Shown here one piece after another: positions 43,583 through 54,981 of a stretch of DNA of 64,000 nt; within the stretch, counting starts at the first letter, position 1, and every line of letters starts with the position of its first letter. The position numbers and the translations under genes were made by a program. The notes under the pieces were generated by a model that ran no database searches, was not told the DNA's origin, and saw nothing but the letters and a program-made list of their open reading frames with translations. Source of the DNA: Plasmodium malariae (lineage: Eukaryota > Apicomplexa > Aconoidasida > Haemosporida > Plasmodiidae); contig NC_041782.1 of assembly GCF_900090045.1 (NCBI RefSeq), forward strand, positions 1,017,001-1,081,000. The letters run 5' to 3'.

Positions 43583-45191
43583 GGGGAGTTAGAAAAGAGG
43601 AAAACTAAAAAATAAAAAAATAATAAAAAATTTTAAATTTAAATAATGTTAACGTGCACATAATACCATTTTTGCACTTACCTCGGGCTTGCACTTTGTA
43701 TGTACGTTTCGTGCGTACAGTTCATACTTTTGACTTTTTCAATTTTTGATATCGTATGATAATTTTTATTGCCGTCTTTTCCCTTTGTTAAATTTATAAA
43801 AACAAAAAACAAAGGCACAGTAATAATATTCTGAAGAGTTTTATTAATGCAATTTCATTTTTATAAACATTAATATATAAACATCCCTTTTTAAAAACCT
43901 TGCTTTTGTGTATTTGTTTTTTTTTTTTTTTTTTTTATTTTCCTTTTTATTCTATATAAAAATAATTGCATCAAAGATATATTGTCATAACCATTTTTCA
44001 AATTTCTAAAGCATTTCTTCCATTGAATTAAGTATTTTCAACTATAACCTATTTAGGTGGAGAAGAATTGGGGAATCGCTTATTTTACATTTAATTGTTG
44101 AGCATAATTTATATAATTTACGTTATTTAATTACACATAAGTATGTATATGTATATATATACAACTATGCATATTGTTCATTCCCCCTCCACCTTTTAGA
44201 AGTCCTGTTTTACAATTACTGTTATTTAGCCTACGTACTACTTAAATGAGCATTATTCCGCGAAAGGAAAGATATTAAGGCATATAAAAATGCGCTTCCT
44301 TTTTAAGAATATAGATTTGAAAAAGAGCTCATTAATAATTTAAGAACAAAGTAAAAAGATGCAAACTCTTATTTATTTATTTTATTATTTTTTTTTTTTA
44401 TTATTTTTATTATTATTATTTTTTTTTTTATACCTCTTAACATTTTGCAACTATGTTACAATATTCTGTGAAATGTTTATGAAACGGTGACAGTGTAATT
44501 TACCCTAATTTGTTTTGCTTTCTTTTATATATTTTTATATATTTTTATATATATTTTCCCTTTTTTTACGTTGTTTTATATTCCTTTGCTTTATATGGCT
44601 ACTTACCACTATATATAGTTTTTTTTTTTTTTTTTTTAATTTGCGCTCTTTTGCATGTGACATAAATGCTCCCCCTAAGCATCTTGAAATTTATTTTAAT
44701 TTTTAAGAGTGTAGGAAAAAAATATTTTAGCTAACTGATAAACAAGAACTTACAACTATATAAATGAAGATGCATATAAAACTAGTTGCAGGTTAACGAA
44801 GTTGTGAATGAATGAAGACTTAAAAAAAAAAAAAAAAGAAAAAATGCATAAAATGTATACAATGATATGCATTTACAGTATTGATAATAAGTGTGTATTA
44901 ACTGTTAAAAGGGTAAAAAAAAAAAAAAAAAAGAGCAAAAAAGTGAAGAAGTGAAGAAGTGAAGAAGACGATATAATGAACATTTGTATTAATTACACAG
45001 ATCATTTAAATTGTAGTTTTATTTTATTTTATTTTATTTTATTTATTTATTTTATTTATTTATTTTTTTTTTTTTTTCTTTTCCTATGTCACATATACCA
45101 AAAATAGAATTAAGATGAAGAAATGTAAATAATCATGATGTTTTTCCTTAAAATACAATTAAAAAAAAAAAAAAAATGAATAACTCGAATA
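43583..45191. other. Intergenic spacer MetAP1b / RMI1-like
   Basis: Both genes are on the plus strand. Contains T tracts (43918-43936, 44620-44638), TTTA repeats around 45020-45062 and A tracts near 44921-44932. No RNA gene or credible ORF. A short upstream ORF at 45176-45208 overlaps the next gene's start. Confidence 0.6.
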
Positions 45192-45208
45192 ATGAAAAAA
45201 CTAATTGA
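45176..45208 (+). promoter_or_regulatory. Overlapping upstream ORF before RMI1-like gene
   Basis: ATG at 45176 opens an 11-codon ORF (MNNSNNEKTN then stop at 45206-45208) in a different frame that overlaps the main ATG at 45192. A scanning ribosome would meet it first, so it could lower translation of the main ORF. The reading frames are seen; the regulatory effect is inferred. Confidence 0.5.
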
Positions 45209-47411
45209 AAAGAATGTGATAAAAATAAACTATAATAGGTTTCTAAAACAATATAAAACAAACATTGGGTGTGAGAAAGATGTAAATGATAAGGAATTGT
45301 ATGAACATTTTATAATAAACCCTTTCACCTACTCTCAACCATTTGGCTGTTTGCCAAAAAATTACTCAGATATAAAGGAGCATTATTTAGATGGAGTAAA
45401 TATTTTCGAAATAGTTGATTATGTTAATATAAGTGAGCGCATGTATAAATTTGAAAACGTAACAGAAGACGATGACAAAGAAGAAAATGACGAGTTAAAA
45501 GATTTTATGACCAATTCAGAATCTGGAGAAATGGACAACATGGAAGTTTCTACTACAAGAAGACGGGGAAAGAAAAACAAAAAAAATAATATAAAAAAGG
45601 TAGGTAGTAGAAAAGCGAACCGCGATGGTCGTGTTGATGCTGATCAGGTTGATGATGACAATGATGATAAAAAAGACGGTAATCAGTTTAACAACAATAA
45701 TAACAGATTTAGGAGGATGTATCGTTTTTTATTATTTGATGGAAATAGTTTTATTTATGCTTATGAACAACAATTTAATGAAAATTTTAATTATCTTGAT
45801 ATGAATAAATATAAATACCCCAAAATTATTTTATATAATAGACCTACTATTCGACGTGGTGCAATATTACTAAAGAAAAATCAAGCAGCTATTTTGTTTA
45901 AAGGGTCTAAAATAGCAGAAGCTTATGATAATATGGAGGAGAATGAAATTGATGAAGTAGATCCCATAAGAGGACAAAATAATTTTATAGAATTAGCACA
46001 TGACACTACAAAAACGGATAATTTTGTGAATAGTACAATTATACATAAAAAGAAAGAATTTAATAAAAATGTGTGTAATACTACGAGAAATTTTTATTAT
46101 GATAATACACATTCGGGTGAGAATTGTTATAATAAATCAGTGGTCAAAAATACAAGTAACAAGATCTTATATCATAGCAATAATCCTGGTAACTGTAACT
46201 GGTACAATCAACAAGATGTTGACATGTTTGGTAAAGAATGCACCAATAGATCATATAATTATAATTTTAACGGAGATTATCACAGTATGGAAAATGGTAA
46301 AGCAAATTATTATGGCAATTATCAGAACGAAGATAAAAACCGTATTCATAACAGTAGTCCTTACAGTACATATAAAAATGAAAGCAATAATTTTAACTCT
46401 ACATTTAAATCGGACAACTCAAATTGTTGTGTCATCACTAATAGCAATAGTGGCAATAATGGCAATAATATTAGCAGAGATGAGTACACCAGTGTTAATG
46501 TTCTAGCCAACAATGATAATTATAGTTATTCGGAGAAGTGCCATAATAATAATTACTCCCAGAAACACGTAAATGAATATCAAACCAAGCATGGTAGTGA
46601 ATTCTTAATAAAAGAGGGAAGGAATAGCTATTATATAAAAGATAGTACTAATTACACTAATGAATGTGATAAGTTTTACTCTAGAAGATGTAATGATGAC
46701 CAGTCTACAAAATTTATTAACACATATTCTGACATGCGTGACACATATCACCTTACGAGATGTGAATCAAGTGAAAAAAGAATCAAAATAGACAATTGTT
46801 CTGAAGAAATAAGGAACAAACGTAACTATAACGATATAAAATTAGTGAATAATCAAAGATTAAATAATAATATAGAAGAAAAGAGATGCGTTTGTTTCGA
46901 TAGTAACAATAATCCAAATAATAGTAACAATAATGGTGCCAGTTATTTAAATGATAAAGGTAACTATGATTATGTAGATGGCTGCAACTCAGAAATCTGC
47001 ACACATCAAAAAAAGGACAGATATGCATTTGAAAGTGAAACAGGTAACAACTGTTTGGGAAAACCATTTGAAAATGTGCACTCTTCCATAAGTCATGTGC
47101 ATAGTAGTAATAGCATATGTTATAATAAAAATTACGATAGGGGAAACTTTTCAGAACAAGACAATAAATACTGTGGAAAATTACATAATAGCACATTTTC
47201 AGCAAAAAACGGTATGCACGATAATTCTGATGTAATAAAAAAAGATGAACAATTCAATGAATGTAACCAAAATAACCATTCCAAGAATTCAAAAAATTCT
47301 ACTGATTTAATCGATTTGACGGAAGGATTTTTTTTATCTGATTTTTTTCACAAATCGAAGGATTTAAATAACGTAAATAATAATAGTGATGTTATCATAT
47401 TAGATGATTGA
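45192..47411 (+). CDS. RMI1-like OB-fold protein (putative)
   Basis: 739 aa from ATG 45192, single exon. The N-terminal 90 residues and a block at about 175-240 (RMYRFLLFDGNSFIYAYE...KIILYNRPTIRRGAILLKKNQAAILFKG) resemble the RecQ-mediated genome instability protein 1 domain: a three-helix bundle plus an OB fold with the pattern K-hydrophobic-(x)n-RRG-LLL-N. RMI1 partners topoisomerase III and a RecQ helicase to dissolve recombination intermediates. Between these lies an acidic/basic insert (about 90-170). The C-terminal two thirds are N/S/Y-rich and probably disordered. The extreme C-terminus carries two SUMO-interaction-like motifs, DLIDLTEG and SDVIILDD. The family call rests on pattern resemblance; otherwise it is a conserved Plasmodium protein. 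Confidence 0.55.
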   Translation: MKKLIEKNVIKINYNRFLKQYKTNIGCEKDVNDKELYEHFIINPFTYSQPFGCLPKNYSDIKEHYLDGVNIFEIVDYVNISERMYKFENVTEDDDKEENDELKDFMTNSESGEMDNMEVSTTRRRGKKNKKNNIKKVGSRKANRDGRVDADQVDDDNDDKKDGNQFNNNNNRFRRMYRFLLFDGNSFIYAYEQQFNENFNYLDMNKYKYPKIILYNRPTIRRGAILLKKNQAAILFKGSKIAEAYDNMEENEIDEVDPIRGQNNFIELAHDTTKTDNFVNSTIIHKKKEFNKNVCNTTRNFYYDNTHSGENCYNKSVVKNTSNKILYHSNNPGNCNWYNQQDVDMFGKECTNRSYNYNFNGDYHSMENGKANYYGNYQNEDKNRIHNSSPYSTYKNESNNFNSTFKSDNSNCCVITNSNSGNNGNNISRDEYTSVNVLANNDNYSYSEKCHNNNYSQKHVNEYQTKHGSEFLIKEGRNSYYIKDSTNYTNECDKFYSRRCNDDQSTKFINTYSDMRDTYHLTRCESSEKRIKIDNCSEEIRNKRNYNDIKLVNNQRLNNNIEEKRCVCFDSNNNPNNSNNNGASYLNDKGNYDYVDGCNSEICTHQKKDRYAFESETGNNCLGKPFENVHSSISHVHSSNSICYNKNYDRGNFSEQDNKYCGKLHNSTFSAKNGMHDNSDVIKKDEQFNECNQNNHSKNSKNSTDLIDLTEGFFLSDFFHKSKDLNNVNNNSDVIILDD

Positions 47412-47412
47412 T

Positions 47413-47447
<35 letters not shown>

Positions 47448-47496
47448 TTATTATTTACCTGCATCATTCATGTCATATGTATACAAAAATGATAGG

Positions 47497-47529
<33 letters not shown>

Positions 47530-47932
47530 GGCATGCACAAGTAAGGTAAAATTGAGCCATATATTTTTAAATGTCTAATATTATTTCAAACATTTTTTTT
47601 TGAAAAACAGTTACATAAAATGTTAATGTGAGAGAATTAATTTGAAAATGTGTATATTATTAAATGAACACATACACATATTTTTTGTAAATTTCGTATG
47701 TGAAAAATTGTATGATATTTTCCTTTTTTCTTTTTTTATATAACTTCTCATAACTGCGTTATTTCTGATGGTTGCGCTCTTTTTTGTAATTTCCTATGTA
47801 ATTGTATTATTTTTATATGAATAAATAAGAAAAAGAAATTCGCACACACAAACACCCGTACATACACATATATATGTATATGTGTATATACATATATATA
47901 TAAATATGTGCACATGTGCAAATTTGAAAATG
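47412..47932. other. Convergent spacer
   Basis: 3' flanks of the RMI1-like gene (plus) and the nucleotidyltransferase (minus). A 26-nt T tract starts about 5 nt after the plus-strand stop, and a 30-nt A tract lies at about 47498-47527. No gene seen. Confidence 0.6.
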
Positions 47933-49834
47933 TTAGGAATAAATTAAATTATCGCTAAAAGAGCATACGTCTTTCCATGATCCGTTGTTTTTTAAAATTT
48001 TATATGCTCTCTTCATTTCATTTACAATAGTCTTATAATTTTGAGGCAAAACATTTGCAACATCCTTTCCTACTTCAAAAGGATTATCAACAAAAAGAAA
48101 ATAAGATTCATAATTTTTTAATGCTTGGAAGTTTTGGTAATAATCATTTATATCCCTTATTGCTATTATACCACTTTTATACTTATAGCCATAAAATTTA
48201 AAAAACTCTATTAATAGTGTTGAAATGTCTACATCAAAATTATTGCAACTGTTATTCTTATTGTTACTGTTACTACCACTGTAGCTGTATCTGTCACGGG
48301 CACAATTGTCATAACTGCTATAACTGTTACAGTTATTCATCCTTTTTAATTCTTCTCTTATAACAGCTTCATCTTGACAAAATTTGCAGTCAACACCCAT
48401 TACATAAAATGGTTTCTCATTTCTTTTAAATGAAATGTCTTGTAGTGATGGTAATATTTTCGGTTCCACAACATACTGCAGAAAATGAATTAACATTAAA
48501 ATTAATGAAAAAGATGATAAAAATCCTTTTGATCTATCATTTATATTTCTATTTTTTGACCAATATTTTAAAGCTATTCCCATGATTTGTAATCTTTTAT
48601 CTATACTTACGTATTTTTGAATTAATTTTGAATTAATTACTGCTAATATATTATTTATTGAAATGTCACATGATAACTCAAATGAATTTTTATAACATTT
48701 ACAATAAAAGTGTATAATGGGTACTTTGGCTGAAAACCTTTGTTCAATTATTCCATTATTAAAACTATCTAATATTAAACAAATTTTTTTTAAAAATTTT
48801 ACCTGATCTTTTCTATTAAGTAATACAGGTATTTGGATACATATATCAATATCACTATTTTTCGTCCACAAACCATTTATTATAGAACCGAATGGAGTTA
48901 CATGACAATTTTTATAATGTTTATTTATTTCATTTTGCAAAAAATTAAGAAACAACTTTACATTGTTAATATCGTTCTGTAAAGGCCTTAATGATATTTC
49001 TAACTTTTTTAATTCTTCACTCAATGAATTAACCTTGTTAGGTTTATTCGGATTATATACTTTTTCCTTTTTATTTATATATGAATTTAAATAATATTTC
49101 ATCTCTGTATAGTCCTTACTTTTACTATCACCATTCACGTTGCTTCCTTTCATCATAGACGAATAATTATTAAAATACGAAACATCATTAGAATATGAAG
49201 AATGCATATTTTTACACACACTAATGGTATTATTCCTTTCCTCATTAGTTTTTTTATTACCATGTAAATCTACATAATTAGTAGTACATTTTGTCGTTAC
49301 GATGTCGTTATTTGTTGCTTCCACCAAATTATTATTGTACGAAAGATAATCAACATATTTATCATAGCTACTAGGTATTTTTCTACTACTGTTCTTGTGT
49401 GTAGCTATGTGAGTGCTATTTTTCAATTCAGATCTATCATATGAAGAAGCTTTCTCATCACGAACTCTATTTGTATTAGAGGAAATTTCGGGATAGACCT
49501 TCCCAACAGTTTCGCCTATTTCTTCTCCTTTTTCTTTTACTTCTTTTTCTTCTGCTTCTACTTCATCATCTGAATCGTCACTACTGATATAACTACACAC
49601 ACTGTCCGTAACCTTAGCGTTAGTTAACTGAATGCCTTTATCTATTTCGCTCGCTCTATTTCTTACAATATTCTTTTCTACATATGTGCTATACGGGATA
49701 AAAAAATTATTCTTTTTATAAAAAGGAAAATTAAAAATTTGGAAGTTATTTATACTTTCATAAAAATTTGAAATATGCAATTTTTGTTTTCTTCTCCAAA
49801 TATATGAAAGCACAGAAAATTTTTTAACGTTCAT
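47933..49834 (-). CDS. Non-canonical poly(A)/terminal uridylyl transferase
   Basis: 633 aa from ATG 49834. Nucleotidyltransferases of this group add A or U tails to RNA. Seen: the palm-domain signature GSIINGLWTKNSDIDICIQIP (about residues 310-332) with the catalytic DxD; the third carboxylate in ELSCDISINN (about 388); the central domain with LQIMGIALKYWSKNRNIND and KGFLSSFSLILMLIHFLQ; and a PAP/25A-associated segment (STLLIEFFKFYGYKYKSG, about 545-565) interrupted by an N/S/Y-rich insert at about 500-535. The first 60 residues are basic and hydrophobic without early acidic residues (MNVKKFSVLSYIWRRKQK), which could be an organelle presequence. Residues 60-290 are low complexity. Whether it prefers ATP or UTP cannot be read from the sequence. 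Confidence 0.85.
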   Translation of the reverse strand: MNVKKFSVLSYIWRRKQKLHISNFYESINNFQIFNFPFYKKNNFFIPYSTYVEKNIVRNRASEIDKGIQLTNAKVTDSVCSYISSDDSDDEVEAEEKEVKEKGEEIGETVGKVYPEISSNTNRVRDEKASSYDRSELKNSTHIATHKNSSRKIPSSYDKYVDYLSYNNNLVEATNNDIVTTKCTTNYVDLHGNKKTNEERNNTISVCKNMHSSYSNDVSYFNNYSSMMKGSNVNGDSKSKDYTEMKYYLNSYINKKEKVYNPNKPNKVNSLSEELKKLEISLRPLQNDINNVKLFLNFLQNEINKHYKNCHVTPFGSIINGLWTKNSDIDICIQIPVLLNRKDQVKFLKKICLILDSFNNGIIEQRFSAKVPIIHFYCKCYKNSFELSCDISINNILAVINSKLIQKYVSIDKRLQIMGIALKYWSKNRNINDRSKGFLSSFSLILMLIHFLQYVVEPKILPSLQDISFKRNEKPFYVMGVDCKFCQDEAVIREELKRMNNCNSYSSYDNCARDRYSYSGSNSNNKNNSCNNFDVDISTLLIEFFKFYGYKYKSGIIAIRDINDYYQNFQALKNYESYFLFVDNPFEVGKDVANVLPQNYKTIVNEMKRAYKILKNNGSWKDVCSFSDNLIYS

Positions 49835-51172
49835 TTCATTTTATTTACAGGGAATCATCTTTATTTCTATAAGAGTATCAAAAATTTTTAGCAAATATCA
49901 TGCGTAAAATCGTAGTAAAACTTTATAGAGTGTTCCTTCTTACCTCTGCGCTGTTATATACATACGAATTTATTTGCATATTTGTAGAGGTATTCGTTTA
50001 TGTATATATATCTATCTATGCCCGTGTTCGCTCATTTTTTTTTTTTTTGAAATATATGAATACGCACTTATATATGTATATAAATATATATATTCATATG
50101 TATATATATATTCGTTTATGTGTTTATTCTGTTATTCACTGTGCAAATTTTTGTTTACACGTTTGCTCATTTATTATTGTAGTTGCCTACAAGCTAATTT
50201 GTACAGTAATCTTATGTACTTTGCGCAATAACACGGTTGTTCAGTTTTCCTTTACTTTTAATGTATAATGGGAAAAACGGCAAATTACATAGAATTTAAG
50301 AATATGTAACATTATTCAATTATATATTTGAATGAATTTATATTAAATTGTTGATTGAACACTTATTTTAATAAATTTTATATTTTCCATACATATATCT
50401 TAGAGAAAAGAATATGCATTTATAAAAATGAAGCTATGATGTAACCGTTGTTATGCGTACAAAAGTTTATAAAATAAAAAAAAAGAAAAATGAAAAGGAT
50501 TATACACACATGGTTCACTTGGCATGAAAATTTTTACATAAAATTAAAGGAACTAATTTTGTAGATAACAAGGTGCAACTTAAAAAATGATAATTATTAA
50601 AAGAGCTCACTTGTATGTTTTCTCATTATGCACAAATTAGGTGTAAGCTCTGCATACATATGCACATGCATATATACATATACTCGCACAAATACATCAT
50701 ACGCACATATACATCTATACAAACATAAACATGTATATGCACATATATGTTTGTATTATGCTAGATAGACGTCAAAAACGCTTATGCAATAAAAATAATT
50801 TCACCTAAGCTTAAATAAATGAATAAGCGAATACGAATTAAGGCAGTTAATTAAAAGTAACTCCATAAGTATGCGATCTTTTTAAAATAATTGAAAAACT
50901 TTCATATTACTGTGAAGTTAAAAAGGGGTATTATATTTGAGCTTCAACAAGCTGCACTTTATTTTCTTACAAAATATGTAATAGCATGTGCATATATGTA
51001 TACATATATACATATATATGTGGGCAAATTGTGGAAACATACAACATTTACTTCTCTCCTTAACAGGAATCCTGTTTGACTTTTTTTTTTTTTTTTTTTT
51101 TAATTTAAAATGTAGAAAATTAAAGGTACATATGCATTATCGTATTTTGCTGTAATCCTTCATTTTTTTTTT

Positions 51173-51264
<92 letters not shown>

Positions 51265-51319
51265 TTTATTTTTTTTTTTGGTTATTCCCATTTTCTGCAC
51301 CGTTCCATGTTACCTAATT
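49835..51319. other. Spacer nucleotidyltransferase / HSP60
   Basis: Holds the 5' flank of the nucleotidyltransferase and 3' flank of HSP60 (both minus). Apart from the exceptional poly(T) tract at 51163-51279, it has (TA)-rich and CA-rich simple sequence. ORFs at 49900-50268 and 50891-51079 have no recognisable content. Confidence 0.6.
51163..51279. repeat. ~117-bp poly(dT) tract (poly A in the HSP60 strand)
   Basis: Nearly pure T on the plus strand with six A interruptions. The longest uninterrupted run is 57 nt (51206-51262). On the HSP60 coding strand it is an A tract beginning about 40 nt after the stop codon, so it would lie in the HSP60 3' UTR if the transcript extends this far. Exact run lengths may be affected by assembly. 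Confidence 0.85.
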
Positions 51320-53657
51320 TCAGTACATGCCACCCATATCTCCCATGGAGTTAACTGAATTCATATGAGACTGGGATTCTTCACCTTTACCATCTTTGAA
51401 GTCAACAATTGCTACTTCAGTTGTGGTCATTAAGGATGCTATAGAGGCTGCATCCGATATAGCCGTCTTAACAACTTTAGTAGGATCAATAATGCCTGAC
51501 TCAATCATATTTACATATTTTCCTTCTTGAGCATTAAATCCAATGTTACAGTTTTTTTCTTTCAAAATATTTCCAGCTACTACTGATCCCTCATGTCCAG
51601 CATTTTCGGCAATTTGTTTAATAGGAGCTTTACAAGCATCTTTGATAATATTTACACCAACTCGTTGATCATAATTATCTGTTTGTACTGAATCTAATTC
51701 TTTTGAAGCGAATAATAATGCACTACCACCACCTGGTACTATGCCTTCTTCAACAGCAGCTTTCGTTGCACATAACGCATCTTGTATTCTATCTTTTATT
51801 TCATTAACTTCAACTTCACTTATTCCACCTACTTTAATTAAAGCAACTCCTCCTGTAATCTTAGCTAATCGTTCTTGTAATTTCTCTTTTTCATAATCAG
51901 ATGTATTCATTTTTATAGCATTTCTTATACTTTCACATCTTTCATTTATTTCATCTTTTTTCCCTTCCCCTTCCATAATTAAAGTACTATCTTTTGTAAC
52001 ATTAATAGATTTAGCTTTACCTAAGTAAGAAACAACATCTGGATCATCTAGTTTTAATCCTGTTTCTTCTGTAACCACTTTAGCACCTGTCATAACAGCA
52101 ATATCATGAACAAGGGCTTTTCTATGTTCGCCAAATCCTGGTGCTTTTACTGCACATATTTTTAAACCTAACCTTAATTTATTTACTATCAATGTAGCCA
52201 AAGCATCACTATCCACATCTTCTGCTATTACTAATAAGGATGACTGATTTTGTAAAACATGTTCTAATACAGGTAATAAAGACTTAACACTTGAAATTTT
52301 TTTTTCATGAATAAGAATATATGGCTTATCAAGCTCAACCTTTTGATCTTTACTATTATTAATAAAATATGGTGATATATAACCTCTATCAAATTTTATT
52401 CCTTCTACTATTTCTAATTCATGTTGTAATGTCTTTCCTTCTGTAACTGTAATTGTTCCTTCCTTTCCAACCTTTTTCATCGTATCAGCAATAAGTTGAC
52501 CAATGTTTTTATCACCATTAGCTGATATACTAGCTACGTTGAATATTTCTTCTGTCGTTGTAACATCTTTTTTTATAGAATTTAAATATTCTAAAACTTT
52601 GTCAACCCCTTTATTTATCCCTCTTAATAAATCCATTGGATTCATACCAGAATCTACTGCCTTACAACCTTGTTGAAAAATAGACCTAGCTAAAATCGTA
52701 GCCGTAGTTGTACCATCACCTGCTTTGTCATTAGTATTTGCAGCAACCTGCTTAACCATTTGTGCACCTAAATTTGCTAATTTGTTGTTAAATTCAATGC
52801 TTTTTGCAACTGTTACACCATCCTTTGTAATTTTTGGAGAACCAAATGACTGCTCTATTATCACGTTTCTGCCTTTTGGACCCAATGTTACACTCACAGC
52901 ATCTGCCAATTTATTGCATCCTAAAAGGACCCACAAAAAATAAAAAAAAAATAAAAAAAGATAAATTAAATTTAATATATTGCAGTGAACTCATCTTATT
53001 GTTGCGCAGAGTTCAGCAAAATGACAATCAAAAAAAAGCATGCATGTGCATGTATACACACATGCATGAGTATATATGTATATTCTTTCACAAGTTCAGA
53101 TGCTTTGGATTTCCCATAATGATGTAGTAACAGATGTAGTAGCAGATGTAGTAGCAGATGTAGTAGCAGATGTAGTAGCAGATGTAGTAGCAGATGTAGT
53201 AGCAGATGTAGTAGCAGATGTAGTAGCAGATGTAGTAGCAGATGTAGTAGCAGATGTAGTAGCAGATGTAGTAGCAGATGTAGTAGCGAGTAGCAGATGT
53301 AGTAGCAGATGTAGTAGCAGATGTAGTAGCAGATGTAGTAGCAGATGTAGTAGCAGATGTAGTAGCAGATGTAGTAGCAGATGTAGTAGCAGATGTAGTA
53401 GCAGATGTAGTAGCAAATGTAGTAGCAGATCTTGGATCATATGTAGATCCAAATGCATACGTAATCATTTGTCACGCATGCGCATTTACTCCTTTGGACG
53501 TTTTAATTTAACCTGTAAGCATCGCCGTTCGAGCATCGCTTCCAAATCGTATATCCTTAGATATGTTCCTTTTCTGAATTGCATTTAAAATTGATGCATG
53601 TTTATTTCCACTGCTGCTACTGCTATTGAGAATTTTCCCACGTAATGTATATATCAT
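51320..53657 (-). CDS. HSP60: Mitochondrial chaperonin HSP60 (Cpn60)
   Basis: Two exons, 53657-53513 (49 codons including the split one) and 52920-51320, joined in phase 1 with a 592-nt intron, giving 581 aa. HSP60 forms the GroEL-type folding ring in the mitochondrial matrix. Exon 1 supplies a basic, serine-rich presequence (MIYTLRGKILNSSSS) and the start of the mature protein (DIRFGSDARTAMLTGCNKLAD across the junction). Exon 2 contains TLGPKGRNVIIEQSFG, the ATP-site DGTTTATILARS, APGFGEHRKA, IVPGGGSALL and the terminal GGMY tail typical of mitochondrial HSP60. Length matches P. falciparum HSP60. The in-frame GTG just before exon 2 is intronic. The intron carries a 12-bp minisatellite. Confidence 0.97.
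53120..53424. repeat. 12-bp minisatellite in HSP60 intron
   Basis: About 25 copies of gatgtagtagca in near-perfect tandem array, with one phase slip around 53286-53294 (gcgagtagca). It fills about half of the intron. No stop codon appears in most frames of either strand, so long false ORFs result (ADVV, SSRC, LLHL, TTSA repeats). Confidence 0.95.
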
Positions 53658-53930
53658 TTTTTTTCTAAGTGATAAATGAACTTTAAAATTTTTTTTTTTT
53701 CAGTTATTTTTTTTGATGTATTTGATACTTGAAATATGATGATATTATGTATTTAAAAAATTATACACTCGATGTGCTCATTTACTTTTTTGATTAAAAT
53801 AAAATAAAATAAAGTAAAAAAAGGAAAACAATTATATGTATCTTATTTGTGAAATTACATAAAAAGAATGATTAACAATTCAAAGTTTTTCGAAAAAGAG
53901 GGAACAAAAAATTTTCGAGTATGCAGTATT

Positions 53931-53963
<33 letters not shown>

Positions 53964-54262
53964 AGTTTACCATAAAATTGTAGTTGATGTTATTTTTTCA
54001 ATTTTTTTTTTTTATGTTTTTGTTGCTATTAATATGTTATCAATATATTTAAATTTAAAAAAAAAAAGTATTTTCATGCGTTATTATATATTAATTTTTT
54101 TCCTTTCGAAGGTGCAAATCTGTACAAATAAAACTACCATGTTCTTTTTTTTGAATAAACATAAAATTGGGAGCAAATGAAATGTACCTAAATAATTACA
54201 TCCATAATATAAGGAACTCACGAAATAGTATAAAAAAATATACTAAATACATATAAACATAT

Positions 54263-54295
<33 letters not shown>

Positions 54296-54981
54296 CGAGT
54301 CCTTTTTTAATGTAGAGTAACACCTTATACTGTTCTATGGACTAAAAGAAAACTTTTATTTAAAAATGTAAAATTAAAAGTTCTAATGTAAGGGATTATA
54401 TTTCTTTCTTTTTTTTTTTTTTTTTTCCCATAGTTTCGTTCATTTTTTGTTCATATGAAAAGCTAATTTATATCATGAAAATTATAGAGAGAAAAAAGCA
54501 AAAAAACAAAAAAAAAAAAAAAAAAGAGGATACATTAAAAAAAAAAAATTGAGTTCATTACTTATGCTTTTATTTATTATATATTTAAAATGAAGATATC
54601 ATCAAATCAAATTATTTTTAATCTATTTTTTTTAAGAAAGAAGGGAAATTTTCTATAGCGTAGTTATTTGTTATAGGCTTCTGTGTGCGTTCTATTGTGC
54701 TTTTTTTTTTCTCGACTTTTATGTCATACACCTGTATTTCATTTGATACACAAAAATTTGGAGACTTTTCCTAAAAAGTTATTTATTTTTTTTTTTTGTG
54801 TAATAAACCAAAAAATTAGGAGATATTTAAATATATTCTTTTCTTTCTTTTCTTTCTTTTCTTTGTTTTTTTTTTTTTTTTATTATAATTAATTATATGT
54901 AATTTTGTTCTATTTTGTTATTTTTTTTGTTTATTTTACTTTGTTCTTCGTTTATATTTCTTTAGATTTTCTTTTATTTTT
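53658..54981. other. Spacer HSP60 / coiled-coil gene
   Basis: 5' flank of HSP60 and 3' flank of the coiled-coil gene (both minus). (TA)n at about 53938-53962, a T tract at about 54267-54295, and alternating A/T tracts. The small plus ORF at 54683-54892 is T-rich and not convincing. Confidence 0.6.

Noticed and set aside
44200..44350. Possible snRNA or tRNA in a slightly GC-richer stretch
   Set aside because: No cloverleaf, T-loop, Sm site or conserved snRNA motif could be found.
52921..52936. HSP60 ORF extended upstream as MWVLLGCNK
   Set aside because: This is intron sequence ending in the acceptor CCTTTTAG; exon 1 at 53513-53657 supplies the true N-terminus in phase.
53076..53588. Three long ORFs of ADVV, ATTS and LLHL repeats
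   Set aside because: Translations of the HSP60 intronic minisatellite; intron borders are defined by phase-consistent HSP60 exons.
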